From assembly GCA_023386395.1 (NCBI GenBank), contig JAEWJV010000092.1:1-5238 (forward strand): a stretch of DNA of 5,238 nucleotides, read 5' to 3'. Of the stretch, positions 1 to 5,238 are shown in pieces. The stretch's first letter is position 1. Every line of letters starts with the position of its first letter. The DNA is from Bacteroidota bacterium (GTDB lineage Bacteria; Bacteroidota; Bacteroidia; Chitinophagales; Chitinophagaceae). The notes beneath the pieces are model-generated. The model had not been told where the DNA came from. It made no database searches and saw nothing but the letters and a program-made list of their open reading frames with translations. The translations under genes and the position numbers were made by a program.

Positions 1-1
1 T

Positions 2-199
2 GCCAAAGTAGTGCATCATAATAATGTTGTAACCAACGGGCCTTTTGGTGACATTAAGGAAACACTGGGTGGTTATCTTATTGTAAAAGCGGAATCAATT
101 GATGAAGCTGTTGAATTTGCAAAAGGTTCACCGGTTTTACAGGGACCGGGCAATACCATGGAGGTAAGAAGAATAGCCAAAAACGATGGTACGCATTAA
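2..199 (+). CDS. YCII/DGPF-domain protein, 3' part (5' end outside window)
   Basis: The reading frame is open from the first bases of the window, so this is the C-terminal part (about 65 residues) of a gene that begins upstream. A GTG at 11 lies inside the domain and is not a convincing start. The visible part has the YCII/DGPF hallmark, here as NGPF (Asn replacing the usual Asp), followed by the typical D-x-KE-x-LGGY-x-I stretch, an 'ESIDEAVEFAK' helix and a closing 'MEVRRI' strand. Family members are usually 100-120 residues, so about half is missing. YCII-like proteins are small ferredoxin-like-fold proteins; their biochemical role in DGPF form is largely unknown. The gene sits directly before an ECF sigma gene of the type that is commonly paired with DGPF genes, which supports both assignments. 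Confidence 0.87.
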   Translation, partial: AKVVHHNNVVTNGPFGDIKETLGGYLIVKAESIDEAVEFAKGSPVLQGPGNTMEVRRIAKNDGTH

Positions 200-212
200 A
201 TAATTAAATGAT

Positions 213-244
213 AGCTTCCGTAAGCAATGTTACGGAAGCTTTTT
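213..244 (+). terminator. Rho-independent terminator overlapping the sigma-gene start region
   Basis: A perfect 11-bp stem, AGCTTCCGTAA (213-223) and TTACGGAAGCT (230-240), encloses a 6-base loop (224-229) and is followed at once by T's up to 244. It begins 13 bases after the YCII stop codon, the normal place for that gene's terminator. Unusually, the next gene's ATG is at 245, right after the T-run, so the terminator is also the leader of the sigma gene. Read-through, or an internal start, would be needed to express the sigma gene. Confidence 0.78.
234..238 (+). promoter_or_regulatory. Shine-Dalgarno-like GGAAG for the sigma gene, buried in the hairpin
   Basis: GGAAG lies 6 bases before the ATG at 245, a good spacing for a ribosome-binding site, and it favours 245 over the ATG at 227, which lies in the hairpin loop. 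All five bases are paired in the right arm of the 213-240 stem. In a transcript reading through from upstream the site would be hidden. Bacteroidota use Shine-Dalgarno sites weakly, so the match could be a by-product of the terminator sequence. Confidence 0.4.
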
Positions 245-1498
245 ATGGAAACCCAGCAATTAATACCACATTTATTCAGAACAGAATTTGCAAAAATCAC
301 TGCTGTTTTATGCAAGCTTTTCGGTATTCAACATATTGAAACAGCAGAAGACATTGCAAGCGAAACTTTTTTATCAGCGCTTGAAACCTGGACTTACAAA
401 GGCATTCCGCCTAACCCTGTTGCCTGGCTTTATATAGTTGCTAAAAACAAAGCAAAAAATCATATCGCCCGCAATAAAATTTTTACCGGTAAAATTCAAA
501 CGCAGTTAAAAAATACTTTTGACAACATTGAAACGATAGAGATAGATCTGTCTGAAAAAAATATTACCGACAGTCAGTTGCAAATGATGTTTGCCATTTG
601 CCATCCTTCAATACCTGCTGAATCGCAGATAGGCCTGGCGCTGCGCATACTTTGCGGTTTTGGAATAGAAGAAATTGCCAATGCATTTTTTAGTAATAAA
701 GAAACCATCAGCAAAAGATTATTACGTGCCAAAGAAAAGCTGAAACAGGAGAATGTAACGATAGCTCTCCCATCACAGCAGGAAATATATAAGCGCTTAC
801 ATAATGTGCTTATTACTTTATACCTCTTATTTAATGAAGGTTATTATTCAGAAAGCAAAAATGTGGTGCTTCGTGAAGACCTTTGCCAGGAAGCAATGCG
901 GTTAACTTATTTGCTTGCTGATAATGAACAAACCAATCTGCCGCCTGTGAATGCACTGCTGGCTTTAATGTGCTTGCAGGCATCGCGGTTTGCAGCCAGG
1001 AAGCATGAAAATGGTGAAATGATTTTATATTATGACCAGGATGAAAGCTTATGGAACCGGGAACTTATAGCCAAAGGCGTATATTACCTGCACAGAGCGT
1101 CAACAGGAGATACGATTTCAAAGTATCACATTGAAGCCAATATTGCATACTGGCATACGATTAAAGAAGATTCTGCGGAAAAATGGGATAACATTTTACA
1201 AATGTATAATCGCCTGCTGCAGCTTGAATATTCACCGGTTGCCGCATTAAACCGCACATACGCGCTTTCAAAAGTGCACGGAAAAGAAAAGGCCATTAAA
1301 GAAGCAGAAAAACTACAGTTAACCGGTAATCAATATTATTATGCTTTACTTGGCGAGCTATATACAGGTATTGATAACAACAGGGCCAGGGTGAATTTTG
1401 ACAATGCTATTTATCTGGCTAAAACCCAGGCCGACAAACAGGTTTTAATGAAAAAGATTGATTTGCTTGATACGGGTAACAATTCTCCATTAACGTAA
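245..1498 (+). CDS. ECF sigma factor with C-terminal TPR-like extension (ECF42-like)
   Basis: Predicted 417-residue sigma-70-family factor, about twice the size of an ordinary ECF sigma. Residues about 8-78 are sigma region 2 (the ETAEDIASETFLSALETW and PVAWLYIVAKNKA segments). Residues about 109-166 are region 4, with the helix-turn-helix around GIEEIANAFFSNKETISKRL. Residues about 184-284 match the DUF6596-type segment that follows region 4 in this group (LFNEGYY, DQDESLWNRELI). Residues about 285-405 are helical and TPR-like (SPVAALNRTYALSKVHG). From family knowledge, ECF42 factors lie beside DGPF/YCII genes, lack a classical anti-sigma partner and are thought to be controlled through the C-terminal extension. 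The upstream YCII gene fits. An ATG at 227 would add six residues but lies in the terminator loop; 245 has the better ribosome-site spacing. The peroxidase gene starts 29 bases downstream with no terminator between. Confidence 0.92.
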   Translation: METQQLIPHLFRTEFAKITAVLCKLFGIQHIETAEDIASETFLSALETWTYKGIPPNPVAWLYIVAKNKAKNHIARNKIFTGKIQTQLKNTFDNIETIEIDLSEKNITDSQLQMMFAICHPSIPAESQIGLALRILCGFGIEEIANAFFSNKETISKRLLRAKEKLKQENVTIALPSQQEIYKRLHNVLITLYLLFNEGYYSESKNVVLREDLCQEAMRLTYLLADNEQTNLPPVNALLALMCLQASRFAARKHENGEMILYYDQDESLWNRELIAKGVYYLHRASTGDTISKYHIEANIAYWHTIKEDSAEKWDNILQMYNRLLQLEYSPVAALNRTYALSKVHGKEKAIKEAEKLQLTGNQYYYALLGELYTGIDNNRARVNFDNAIYLAKTQADKQVLMKKIDLLDTGNNSPLT

Positions 1499-1527
1499 CG
1501 CGCAGTATTTTCATCAAAATTTTTGAA

Positions 1528-2100
1528 ATGACCATTCGGCAAAGGATAATGAAGATTTTGTACCCGCTTATTATGAAAAGGAATGCAAACAACGCCATTT
1601 ATTTTAATAAGCAACATACTCAACCTGCCACATCCATCTATAACCTCAGTGTTGAATTAAATAATGGCAGAACGGAAAATCTTTCGTCTTTTAAGGGCAA
1701 AAAGCTCATGATTGTAAATACCGCTTCAGATTGCGGATATACAAACCAGTATGAGAACCTCGAGAAATTATACAAACAATATAATGTATCAATCATCGGC
1801 TTTCCGGCAAATGATTTTAATGAGCAGGAAAAAGGCAATGATGAATCGATTACCCGCTTCTGCAAAGTGAATTACGGCGTAACATTTCCACTGGCAAAAA
1901 AGTCGGTTGTTATAAAAAAGCCAGGCCAAAATAAAATATTTGAATGGCTGAGTAATGAACATGAAAATGGCTGGCTGAATAAACCACCGGTTTGGAACTT
2001 CACCAAATATCTTATTAATGAAGAAGGCATACTTACGCATTATTTTGAACCGGGCATTGATCCGTTAAGCAAAGAAATTATCAATGCAATTCAATCGTAA
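1528..2100 (+). CDS. gpx: Glutathione peroxidase family protein (Cys type, probably thioredoxin-dependent)
   Basis: A 190-residue thioredoxin-fold peroxidase that should reduce H2O2 or organic hydroperoxides. The peroxidatic Cys is C69 in NTASDCGYT. Its catalytic partners are visible: Gln100 in FNEQEKG, Trp156 and Asn157 in PVWNFTKYL. A second Cys, C112 in ITRFCKVNYGVTFPL, is at the resolving-Cys position of two-cysteine GPx enzymes, which usually take electrons from thioredoxin rather than glutathione. The oligomerisation loop of animal GPx1 is absent. The common FPCN Cys is Ala (FPAND). The protein has about 35 residues before the core, beginning with a basic-hydrophobic stretch (RQRIMKILYPLIMK) without a signal-peptidase site; it may touch the membrane. 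Later in-frame ATGs at codons 8 and 16 would shorten this segment. No ribosome site is evident. The upstream sigma gene ends 29 bases before, so co-transcription is possible. Confidence 0.93.
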   Translation: MTIRQRIMKILYPLIMKRNANNAIYFNKQHTQPATSIYNLSVELNNGRTENLSSFKGKKLMIVNTASDCGYTNQYENLEKLYKQYNVSIIGFPANDFNEQEKGNDESITRFCKVNYGVTFPLAKKSVVIKKPGQNKIFEWLSNEHENGWLNKPPVWNFTKYLINEEGILTHYFEPGIDPLSKEIINAIQS

Positions 2101-2136
2101 ATTGCATTATCTATTGATGAATTATAAAGAGATTGC

Positions 2137-2556
2137 ATGAGCGAAACATTAAATAGGCCGGTACGTGTGCTGGTTGCCAAAGTTGGGTTAGATGGCCATG
2201 ACCGCGGTGCAAAAGTTATAGCAACAGCGCTGCGGGATGCAGGTATGGAAGTTATTTATACGGGCTTGCGCCAAACGCCTGAAATGGTTGTAAACACTGC
2301 ATTGCAGGAAGATGTTGATGCAATAGGCATAAGCATTTTAAGCGGTGCACATATGACGGTTTTTCCAAAGATCATTAAGATGATGAAAGAAAAAGAGATG
2401 AATGATGTGCTGGTTACCGGTGGCGGCATTATTCCTGATGATGATATGAAGGCACTGCATGAAATGGGCATTGGCAAATTGTTTGCACCAGGCGCCAACA
2501 CACAGGAAATAGCGGCTTATATTAAGGATTGGGTGAAAGAAAACAGAAGTTTTTAA
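2137..2556 (+). CDS. Cobalamin-binding small subunit of an acyl-CoA mutase (methylmalonyl- or isobutyryl-CoA mutase type)
   Basis: A 139-residue stand-alone B12-binding domain. The DxHxxG motif is D19-G-H-D-R-G24, with His21 as the expected lower axial ligand to cobalt. The SxL motif is S66-I-L68 in ISILSGAH, and the glycine-rich GGGIIPDDD stretch (95-103) closes the nucleotide-tail pocket. The segment between ([20 protein letters not shown]) is typical of the C-terminal domain of methylmalonyl-CoA mutase and of the small subunit of isobutyryl-CoA mutase. On its own it cannot catalyse; it needs a large substrate-binding subunit, which is not in this window. It starts 36 bases after the peroxidase stop and ends 9 bases before an enoyl-CoA hydratase gene, so the last two look like an operon. 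Which acyl-CoA is used cannot be decided from this subunit. Confidence 0.92.
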   Translation: MSETLNRPVRVLVAKVGLDGHDRGAKVIATALRDAGMEVIYTGLRQTPEMVVNTALQEDVDAIGISILSGAHMTVFPKIIKMMKEKEMNDVLVTGGGIIPDDDMKALHEMGIGKLFAPGANTQEIAAYIKDWVKENRSF

Positions 2557-2565
2557 ATTATAAAA

Positions 2566-3345
2566 ATGAGTTATCAAACATTACAAACATCATTAGATGA
2601 TACTATTTACACCATCATCATCAACCGGCCTGATAAACTGAATGCATTAAACAGGACTGTGATAGAAGAATTAAGTGCTGCTGTTGATGAAGTGTATAAA
2701 AACGATCAAATAAAATCAGCCATTATTACAGGCGCCGGCGAAAAAGCTTTTGTGGCCGGCGCTGATATAAGTGAGTTCCTTAAGCTTGATGGCACTGCCG
2801 GTGAAGCGCTGGCAAGAAAAGGGCAGCAAATGGTGTTTGATGAAATTGAAAATTGCCCCAAACCAATTATTGCTGCCGTGAATGGCTTTGCATTGGGCGG
2901 CGGTTGCGAACTGGCATTGGCCTGTCATTTTATTATAGCAAGCAATAATGCAAAGTTTGGCCAGCCTGAAGTAAACCTTGGGCTTATTCCCGGCTATGGT
3001 GGCACGCAAAGGCTTACACAACTGGCAGGTAAAAACCGGGCAATGCAGTTAATGATGACGGGCGAAATGATCTCTGCAGAAGAGGCACAGCAATATGGAA
3101 TAGTAAATAAAATTGTTGCGCCTGCAGAGTTATTGAATGAAGTGAAAAAGATAGCAGGCGTAATTAATACAAAAGCGCCGCTTGCTATTGCAAGGGTTAT
3201 TGAATGCATTAATAACTTTGATCATACACAGCAGGGTTATGATTTTGAAATGAAAAAATTCGGAGAGTGCTTTGATACGGCTGATGCGAAGGAAGGCGCT
3301 GCCGCTTTTCTTGAGAAAAGAAAACCGGCTTTTTCAGGGAAATAA
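2566..3345 (+). CDS. Short-chain enoyl-CoA hydratase (crotonase family)
   Basis: A 259-residue crotonase-fold protein, the usual length for a bacterial enoyl-CoA hydratase that adds water to trans-2-enoyl-CoA. Both catalytic glutamates of true hydratases are present: Glu115 in GGGCELALAC and Glu135 in FGQPEVNLGLIPGYGGTQRL. The oxyanion hole is seen in AGADI (64-68) and in the GGG at 111-113. The N-terminal RPDKLNALN and the C-terminal FLEKRKPAFSGK ending are standard for the family. These features argue against an isomerase or decarboxylase, although substrate chain length is not readable. The gene follows the B12-subunit gene by 9 bases, which suggests joint use in fatty-acid, branched-chain amino-acid or propionate metabolism. 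It is followed by a strong stem-loop and the convergent ferritin gene. Confidence 0.93.
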   Translation: MSYQTLQTSLDDTIYTIIINRPDKLNALNRTVIEELSAAVDEVYKNDQIKSAIITGAGEKAFVAGADISEFLKLDGTAGEALARKGQQMVFDEIENCPKPIIAAVNGFALGGGCELALACHFIIASNNAKFGQPEVNLGLIPGYGGTQRLTQLAGKNRAMQLMMTGEMISAEEAQQYGIVNKIVAPAELLNEVKKIAGVINTKAPLAIARVIECINNFDHTQQGYDFEMKKFGECFDTADAKEGAAAFLEKRKPAFSGK

Positions 3346-3435
3346 AGCTGAAACATGGATGCCCATGAAATACACCTGTACAAGGGAGTGACACAACCGT
3401 GATGCCATGGAATACTACAGCCGGGTAAACATATA

Positions 3436-3475
3436 TAAATGAACAATGCCTGCTCTTGCAGGCATTGTTCATTTA
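3436..3475. terminator. Bidirectional stem-loop terminator between convergent genes
   Basis: A perfect inverted repeat: the left arm 3436-3453 pairs base for base with 3458-3475, giving an 18-bp stem with a TCTT tetraloop. It stands between the convergent hydratase (ends 3345) and ferritin (ends 3493), so it can serve both. The T-runs after it are short and broken (ATTTAATT on +, ATTTATAT on -), so termination relies mainly on the stem. The 90 bases between the hydratase stop and this stem hold no gene I can support. Confidence 0.8.
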
Positions 3476-3492
3476 ATTCACTTTAAAATAAA

Positions 3493-4011
3493 TCAATGTT
3501 TTTTATTACCATGGCCTTCACCGCCCATGTTCATAATATCCCTGTCAAAAAGATAGAGGCCGCTTTTATCATCGCCGATTAATTCAAGCTTATCATTACA
3601 TTCCCGCGCAAGTTTTTCTTCTTCCAGTTGTTCATTTACATACCACTGCAGGAAATTATGGGTGGCATAATCTTTTTCCTTCAAACTCATATCCACCAGT
3701 TCATTTATGCTTTCACTCACCTTTACTTCATGTTTAAAAAGTTCTTCAAATGCTTTTTTTAAAGAAACGAAAGTTAAAGTGGGTTGTTCCAAAGCCGGCA
3801 CTACGGCAAAACCGCCACGCTCATTTATATAAGTGATCAGTTTAAGCATGTGCATGCGCTCTTCGTCGCTGTGCTTAAAGAAAAATTGTGTTACACCTTT
3901 CAGGCCCGGTTGTATATCGGCCCAGCTTGCCATAGCAAGATATGCTTGTGAAGATTGCGCTTCCATAAGAACCTGCCTGTTTAAGGCCTCCTGCATTGAT
4001 TGGGATAACAT
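3493..4011 (-). CDS. ftnA: Ferritin (FtnA-like non-haem iron storage protein)
   Basis: A 172-residue four-helix-bundle ferritin that should form a 24-subunit shell and store iron as ferric mineral. The ferroxidase residues can be matched to E. coli FtnA: Glu17, Glu51 and His54 (HSDEERMHM), Glu95 (FKHEVKV), Gln128 and Glu131 (QWYVNEQLEEE). One residue is inserted before Glu51 compared with FtnA. The NFLQWYVNEQ and GLYLFDRD stretches are highly typical. There is no haem-ligand pattern pointing to bacterioferritin, and the length excludes Dps-like mini-ferritins only weakly, but the motif order is FtnA. The C-terminus ends in a Gly/His/Lys-rich tail (GGEGHGNKKH). Transcribed leftward, toward the shared stem-loop, and divergently from the repeat protein gene at 4235. 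Confidence 0.95.
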   Translation of the reverse strand: MLSQSMQEALNRQVLMEAQSSQAYLAMASWADIQPGLKGVTQFFFKHSDEERMHMLKLITYINERGGFAVVPALEQPTLTFVSLKKAFEELFKHEVKVSESINELVDMSLKEKDYATHNFLQWYVNEQLEEEKLARECNDKLELIGDDKSGLYLFDRDIMNMGGEGHGNKKH

Positions 4012-4038
4012 AATAATGGTTTGGTGTTAAGAATTTAT

Positions 4039-4062
4039 TTTATACAAGTGTAAACAAATTTA
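4039..4062 (-). promoter_or_regulatory. Candidate ferritin promoter -7 box with adjacent dyad
   Basis: On the - strand, TAAATTTG (4062-4055) matches the Bacteroidota -7 consensus TAnnTTTG exactly and lies 43 bases before the ferritin ATG. I could not find a convincing TTTG -33 element at the usual distance. Directly after the box is an imperfect dyad on the + strand, TTTATAC-AA-GTGTAAA (4039-4054), with 6 of 7 arm bases paired. It would overlap the start of transcription, a plausible operator position. No regulator can be named. Confidence 0.35.
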
Positions 4063-4150
4063 ACCGTAAAATGCGCAAGGTTTTCCTATAAAAAATTGCC
4101 TGCGAAAAACCTGCGCCGGCATTTTGTCTTCTTTATTACTTTCGCTTCAA

Positions 4151-4167
4151 ACTGAATAATATTCAGT
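4151..4167. promoter_or_regulatory. Perfect 17-bp palindrome, candidate operator
   Basis: ACTGAATA-A-TATTCAGT is a perfect 8-bp inverted repeat around one central base. Its size and symmetry resemble binding sites of dimeric repressors such as the TetR family, but no regulator gene is in the window. It lies in the 223-base divergent region, 67 bases before the ATG at 4235. Seven bases upstream on the + strand is TACTTTCG (4137-4144), one mismatch from the TAnnTTTG -7 box but without a -33 partner; if that box is used, the palindrome would cover the transcription start. It is too short and lacks a T-run for a terminator. Confidence 0.45.
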
Positions 4168-4234
4168 ACGGTTTATTTGTACCCTTTTATTCAAATCAAA
4201 CACTATCGGCAGCCTGTATCACATATTCGCGCAA

Positions 4235-5238
4235 ATGCCTGCGGGCAAACTAAAAAAATCCGCTCTCGCAATTCTGCTATGCTTTGCATTCTTATGTGGT
4301 AATACACAGCGGTCAAACTGGCTCGCAGGATTATGGAAAGAAAAAACAGATCCCAAACTCAATTCAAAAAATTTAATAATTGACAGCGTTAAAGGCAGTT
4401 CTTTTACAGGAATAACCATTTTTAAACAGAAAGGGCTGCCCGTAATCATTGATATAAAAGGCAGCTACACAACAAGCCAGTTTGTTTTTAAGGGCATAAC
4501 TGTTCTTTCAGGTGAAATATCCCAAAAAGATTACACGCCGCAATGCCTTTCCTGTATAACGGAAAATAAGTTAACGATTAAAGAAGACAGTCTTTTGTTA
4601 ACCAGCCGCATCATTGCGTGCAGTGACAGCTGCAATGGCGTAGATATTTATTATAGGCTGCTATGCGAATTTGATGAAGCCACGCAATTATACCTTGTAA
4701 AAAATTTTGGTTCAGGCAGCAACATACAATCTTTCGTTCCCTGCAAGGAAACGCCTGAAATATTGGATGAAAAAAAGCGGCTGAAACAAATAGAAGATTC
4801 CACGACAAACCTTGTTTTAATTGCACAACTGCGAAAAAAGAGGCTGGAAGAAAGGTTGGCATTTGAAGCAGATGAACGTGAAAAATTAAAACAGGATTCA
4901 CTAAAAGCTGCAGCGTTTTATAAGCAACAACACGAAAAAGAAATTACAGATTCTTTGCAGGCTGTAGCAAAGCTGAAAGAACAACAAAGTTTGGATTCCT
5001 TGAATGAAGCAGCAGCAAAAATCAAGCAGCAACATATTGAAGATTCGATTGCTACTGTGAAAAAAAGGCAACAGGAAATTGTGGATTCCCTTCAAGTAAT
5101 TGCAAAGCTGAAAGAACAACGAAGGCTGGATTCTTTGAATGAAGCAGCAGCTAAAATCAAGCAGCAACATTTTGAAGATTCTATTGCTGCCGTGCAAAAA
5201 CGGCAACAGGAAATTGCGGATTCTTTACAGGCTATCGC
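4235..5238 (+). CDS. Exported protein of unknown function with Cys-containing domain and long 'DSL' coiled-coil repeats (3' end outside window)
   Basis: An open frame of 334 complete codons starting at ATG 4235 runs off the window. I do not recognise a named family. Residues 1 to about 23 look like a Sec signal peptide: basic GKLKK, then a hydrophobic run ALAILLCFAFLCG; no lipobox precedes Cys16 or Cys21. Residues about 27-170 form a globular, strand-rich region (WLAGLWKEKT, FTGITIFK, FVFKGITVLSGE) with six cysteines at 104, 107, 129, 133, 144 and 170, including CLSC. From about 174 onward the chain is charged and helical (K, E, Q, A rich), and from residue 239 becomes a regular 45-residue repeat with Asp-Ser-Leu/Ile every 14-16 residues. 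ATG 4235 is the first ATG after an in-frame stop at 4157 and the only Met in the visible protein. Likely periplasmic or surface-located; what follows the coil is unseen. Confidence 0.85.
   Translation, partial: MPAGKLKKSALAILLCFAFLCGNTQRSNWLAGLWKEKTDPKLNSKNLIIDSVKGSSFTGITIFKQKGLPVIIDIKGSYTTSQFVFKGITVLSGEISQKDYTPQCLSCITENKLTIKEDSLLLTSRIIACSDSCNGVDIYYRLLCEFDEATQLYLVKNFGSGSNIQSFVPCKETPEILDEKKRLKQIEDSTTNLVLIAQLRKKRLEERLAFEADEREKLKQDSLKAAAFYKQQHEKEITDSLQAVAKLKEQQSLDSLNEAAAKIKQQHIEDSIATVKKRQQEIVDSLQVIAKLKEQRRLDSLNEAAAKIKQQHFEDSIAAVQKRQQEIADSLQAI
4949..5238 (+). repeat. In-frame 135-bp tandem repeat (two full copies plus start of a third)
   Basis: Copies begin at 4949, 5084 and 5219, an exact 135-base period; the third is cut by the window end after 20 bases. 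Copies 1 and 2 differ at about 20 of 135 positions by hand count (about 85% identical) with no indels. Each encodes 45 residues made of three Asp-Ser-starting helical sub-repeats of 15, 16 and 14 residues (DSLQ..., DSLNEAAAK..., DSIA...). A more worn relative, DSLKAAAFYKQQHE, lies just before copy 1 at residues 221-234. The third copy may continue into more units beyond the window. Confidence 0.9.

Noticed and set aside
227..244. Upstream ATG at 227 as the start of the sigma gene
   Set aside because: It lies within the loop of the terminator hairpin and adds six residues (MLRKLF) encoded by the stem and T-run. The ATG at 245 has a GGAAG six bases before it and begins where family similarity begins.
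3209..3472. Open frame on the - strand over the end of the hydratase gene and the spacer
   Set aside because: Its start is in the terminator stem and most of it is antisense to the conserved hydratase C-terminus. The translation resembles no family.
3833..4030. Small + strand frame antisense to the ferritin gene
   Set aside because: It lies opposite the conserved ferritin N-terminal half and has no family-like features.
4235..4300. Lipoprotein signal with Cys16 or Cys21
   Set aside because: The residues before each Cys (ILL and AFL) do not fit a lipobox, which needs a small residue at -1.
4219..4449. Open frame on the - strand opposite the exported protein gene start
   Set aside because: It is a shadow of the + strand gene, which has a signal peptide and a much longer open frame.
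4611..5206. Two Cys/Phe/Leu-rich open frames on the - strand (4611-4901 and 4901-5206) with apparent internal repeats
   Set aside because: They are antisense to the coiled coil. Their repeats and hydrophobic look come from reading the complement of Lys/Gln/Glu-rich codons.
4949..5238. CRISPR array or mobile-element repeat as explanation for the repeats
   Set aside because: The unit is 135 bases, has no spacers, keeps the reading frame and encodes a continuous coiled coil.

Overview
The window looks like a piece of a Bacteroidota chromosome, most likely a Chitinophagaceae-like relative. This is inferred from the AT-rich, lysine- and asparagine-rich coding, the near absence of Shine-Dalgarno sites, and the style of several proteins: a glutathione peroxidase with an extra N-terminal segment, a stand-alone B12-binding subunit, and a secreted protein with 'DSL' coiled-coil repeats. 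I see no rRNA, tRNA, insertion sequence or CRISPR array. All intergenic gaps are under 300 bases.

Left part (2-2100, + strand): the 3' end of a YCII/DGPF-domain gene, then a 28-base stem-loop with a T-run, then a long ECF sigma factor of the type with a C-terminal TPR-like extension (ECF42-like). The pairing of a DGPF protein with this sigma type is a known association. The stem-loop overlaps the only good ribosome-binding site of the sigma gene, so termination and translation start may be linked. A Cys-type, probably thioredoxin-dependent, glutathione peroxidase follows 29 bases later.

Middle part (2137-3345, + strand): a small cobalamin-binding subunit of an acyl-CoA mutase (methylmalonyl- or isobutyryl-CoA mutase type) and, 9 bases on, a short-chain enoyl-CoA hydratase. 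These fit branched-chain amino acid, fatty acid or propionate metabolism. No terminator is visible between 245 and 3345, so the four genes could share a transcript. A perfect 18-bp stem-loop at 3436-3475 separates them from the convergent ferritin gene.

Right part: a ferritin on the - strand (3493-4011) and a divergent gene starting at 4235 on the + strand and running off the window. The second gene encodes a probably exported protein: signal peptide, a Cys-containing globular domain of unknown function, and a long charged coiled coil whose last visible part is an exact 135-bp (45-residue) tandem repeat. The 223-base divergent region holds a perfect 17-bp palindrome and an imperfect 16-bp dyad, both possible operators.

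Sigma factor, peroxidase and ferritin together hint at a redox/iron theme, but only their closeness supports this. The least described items are the repeat protein at the right end and the hairpin over the sigma-gene start.
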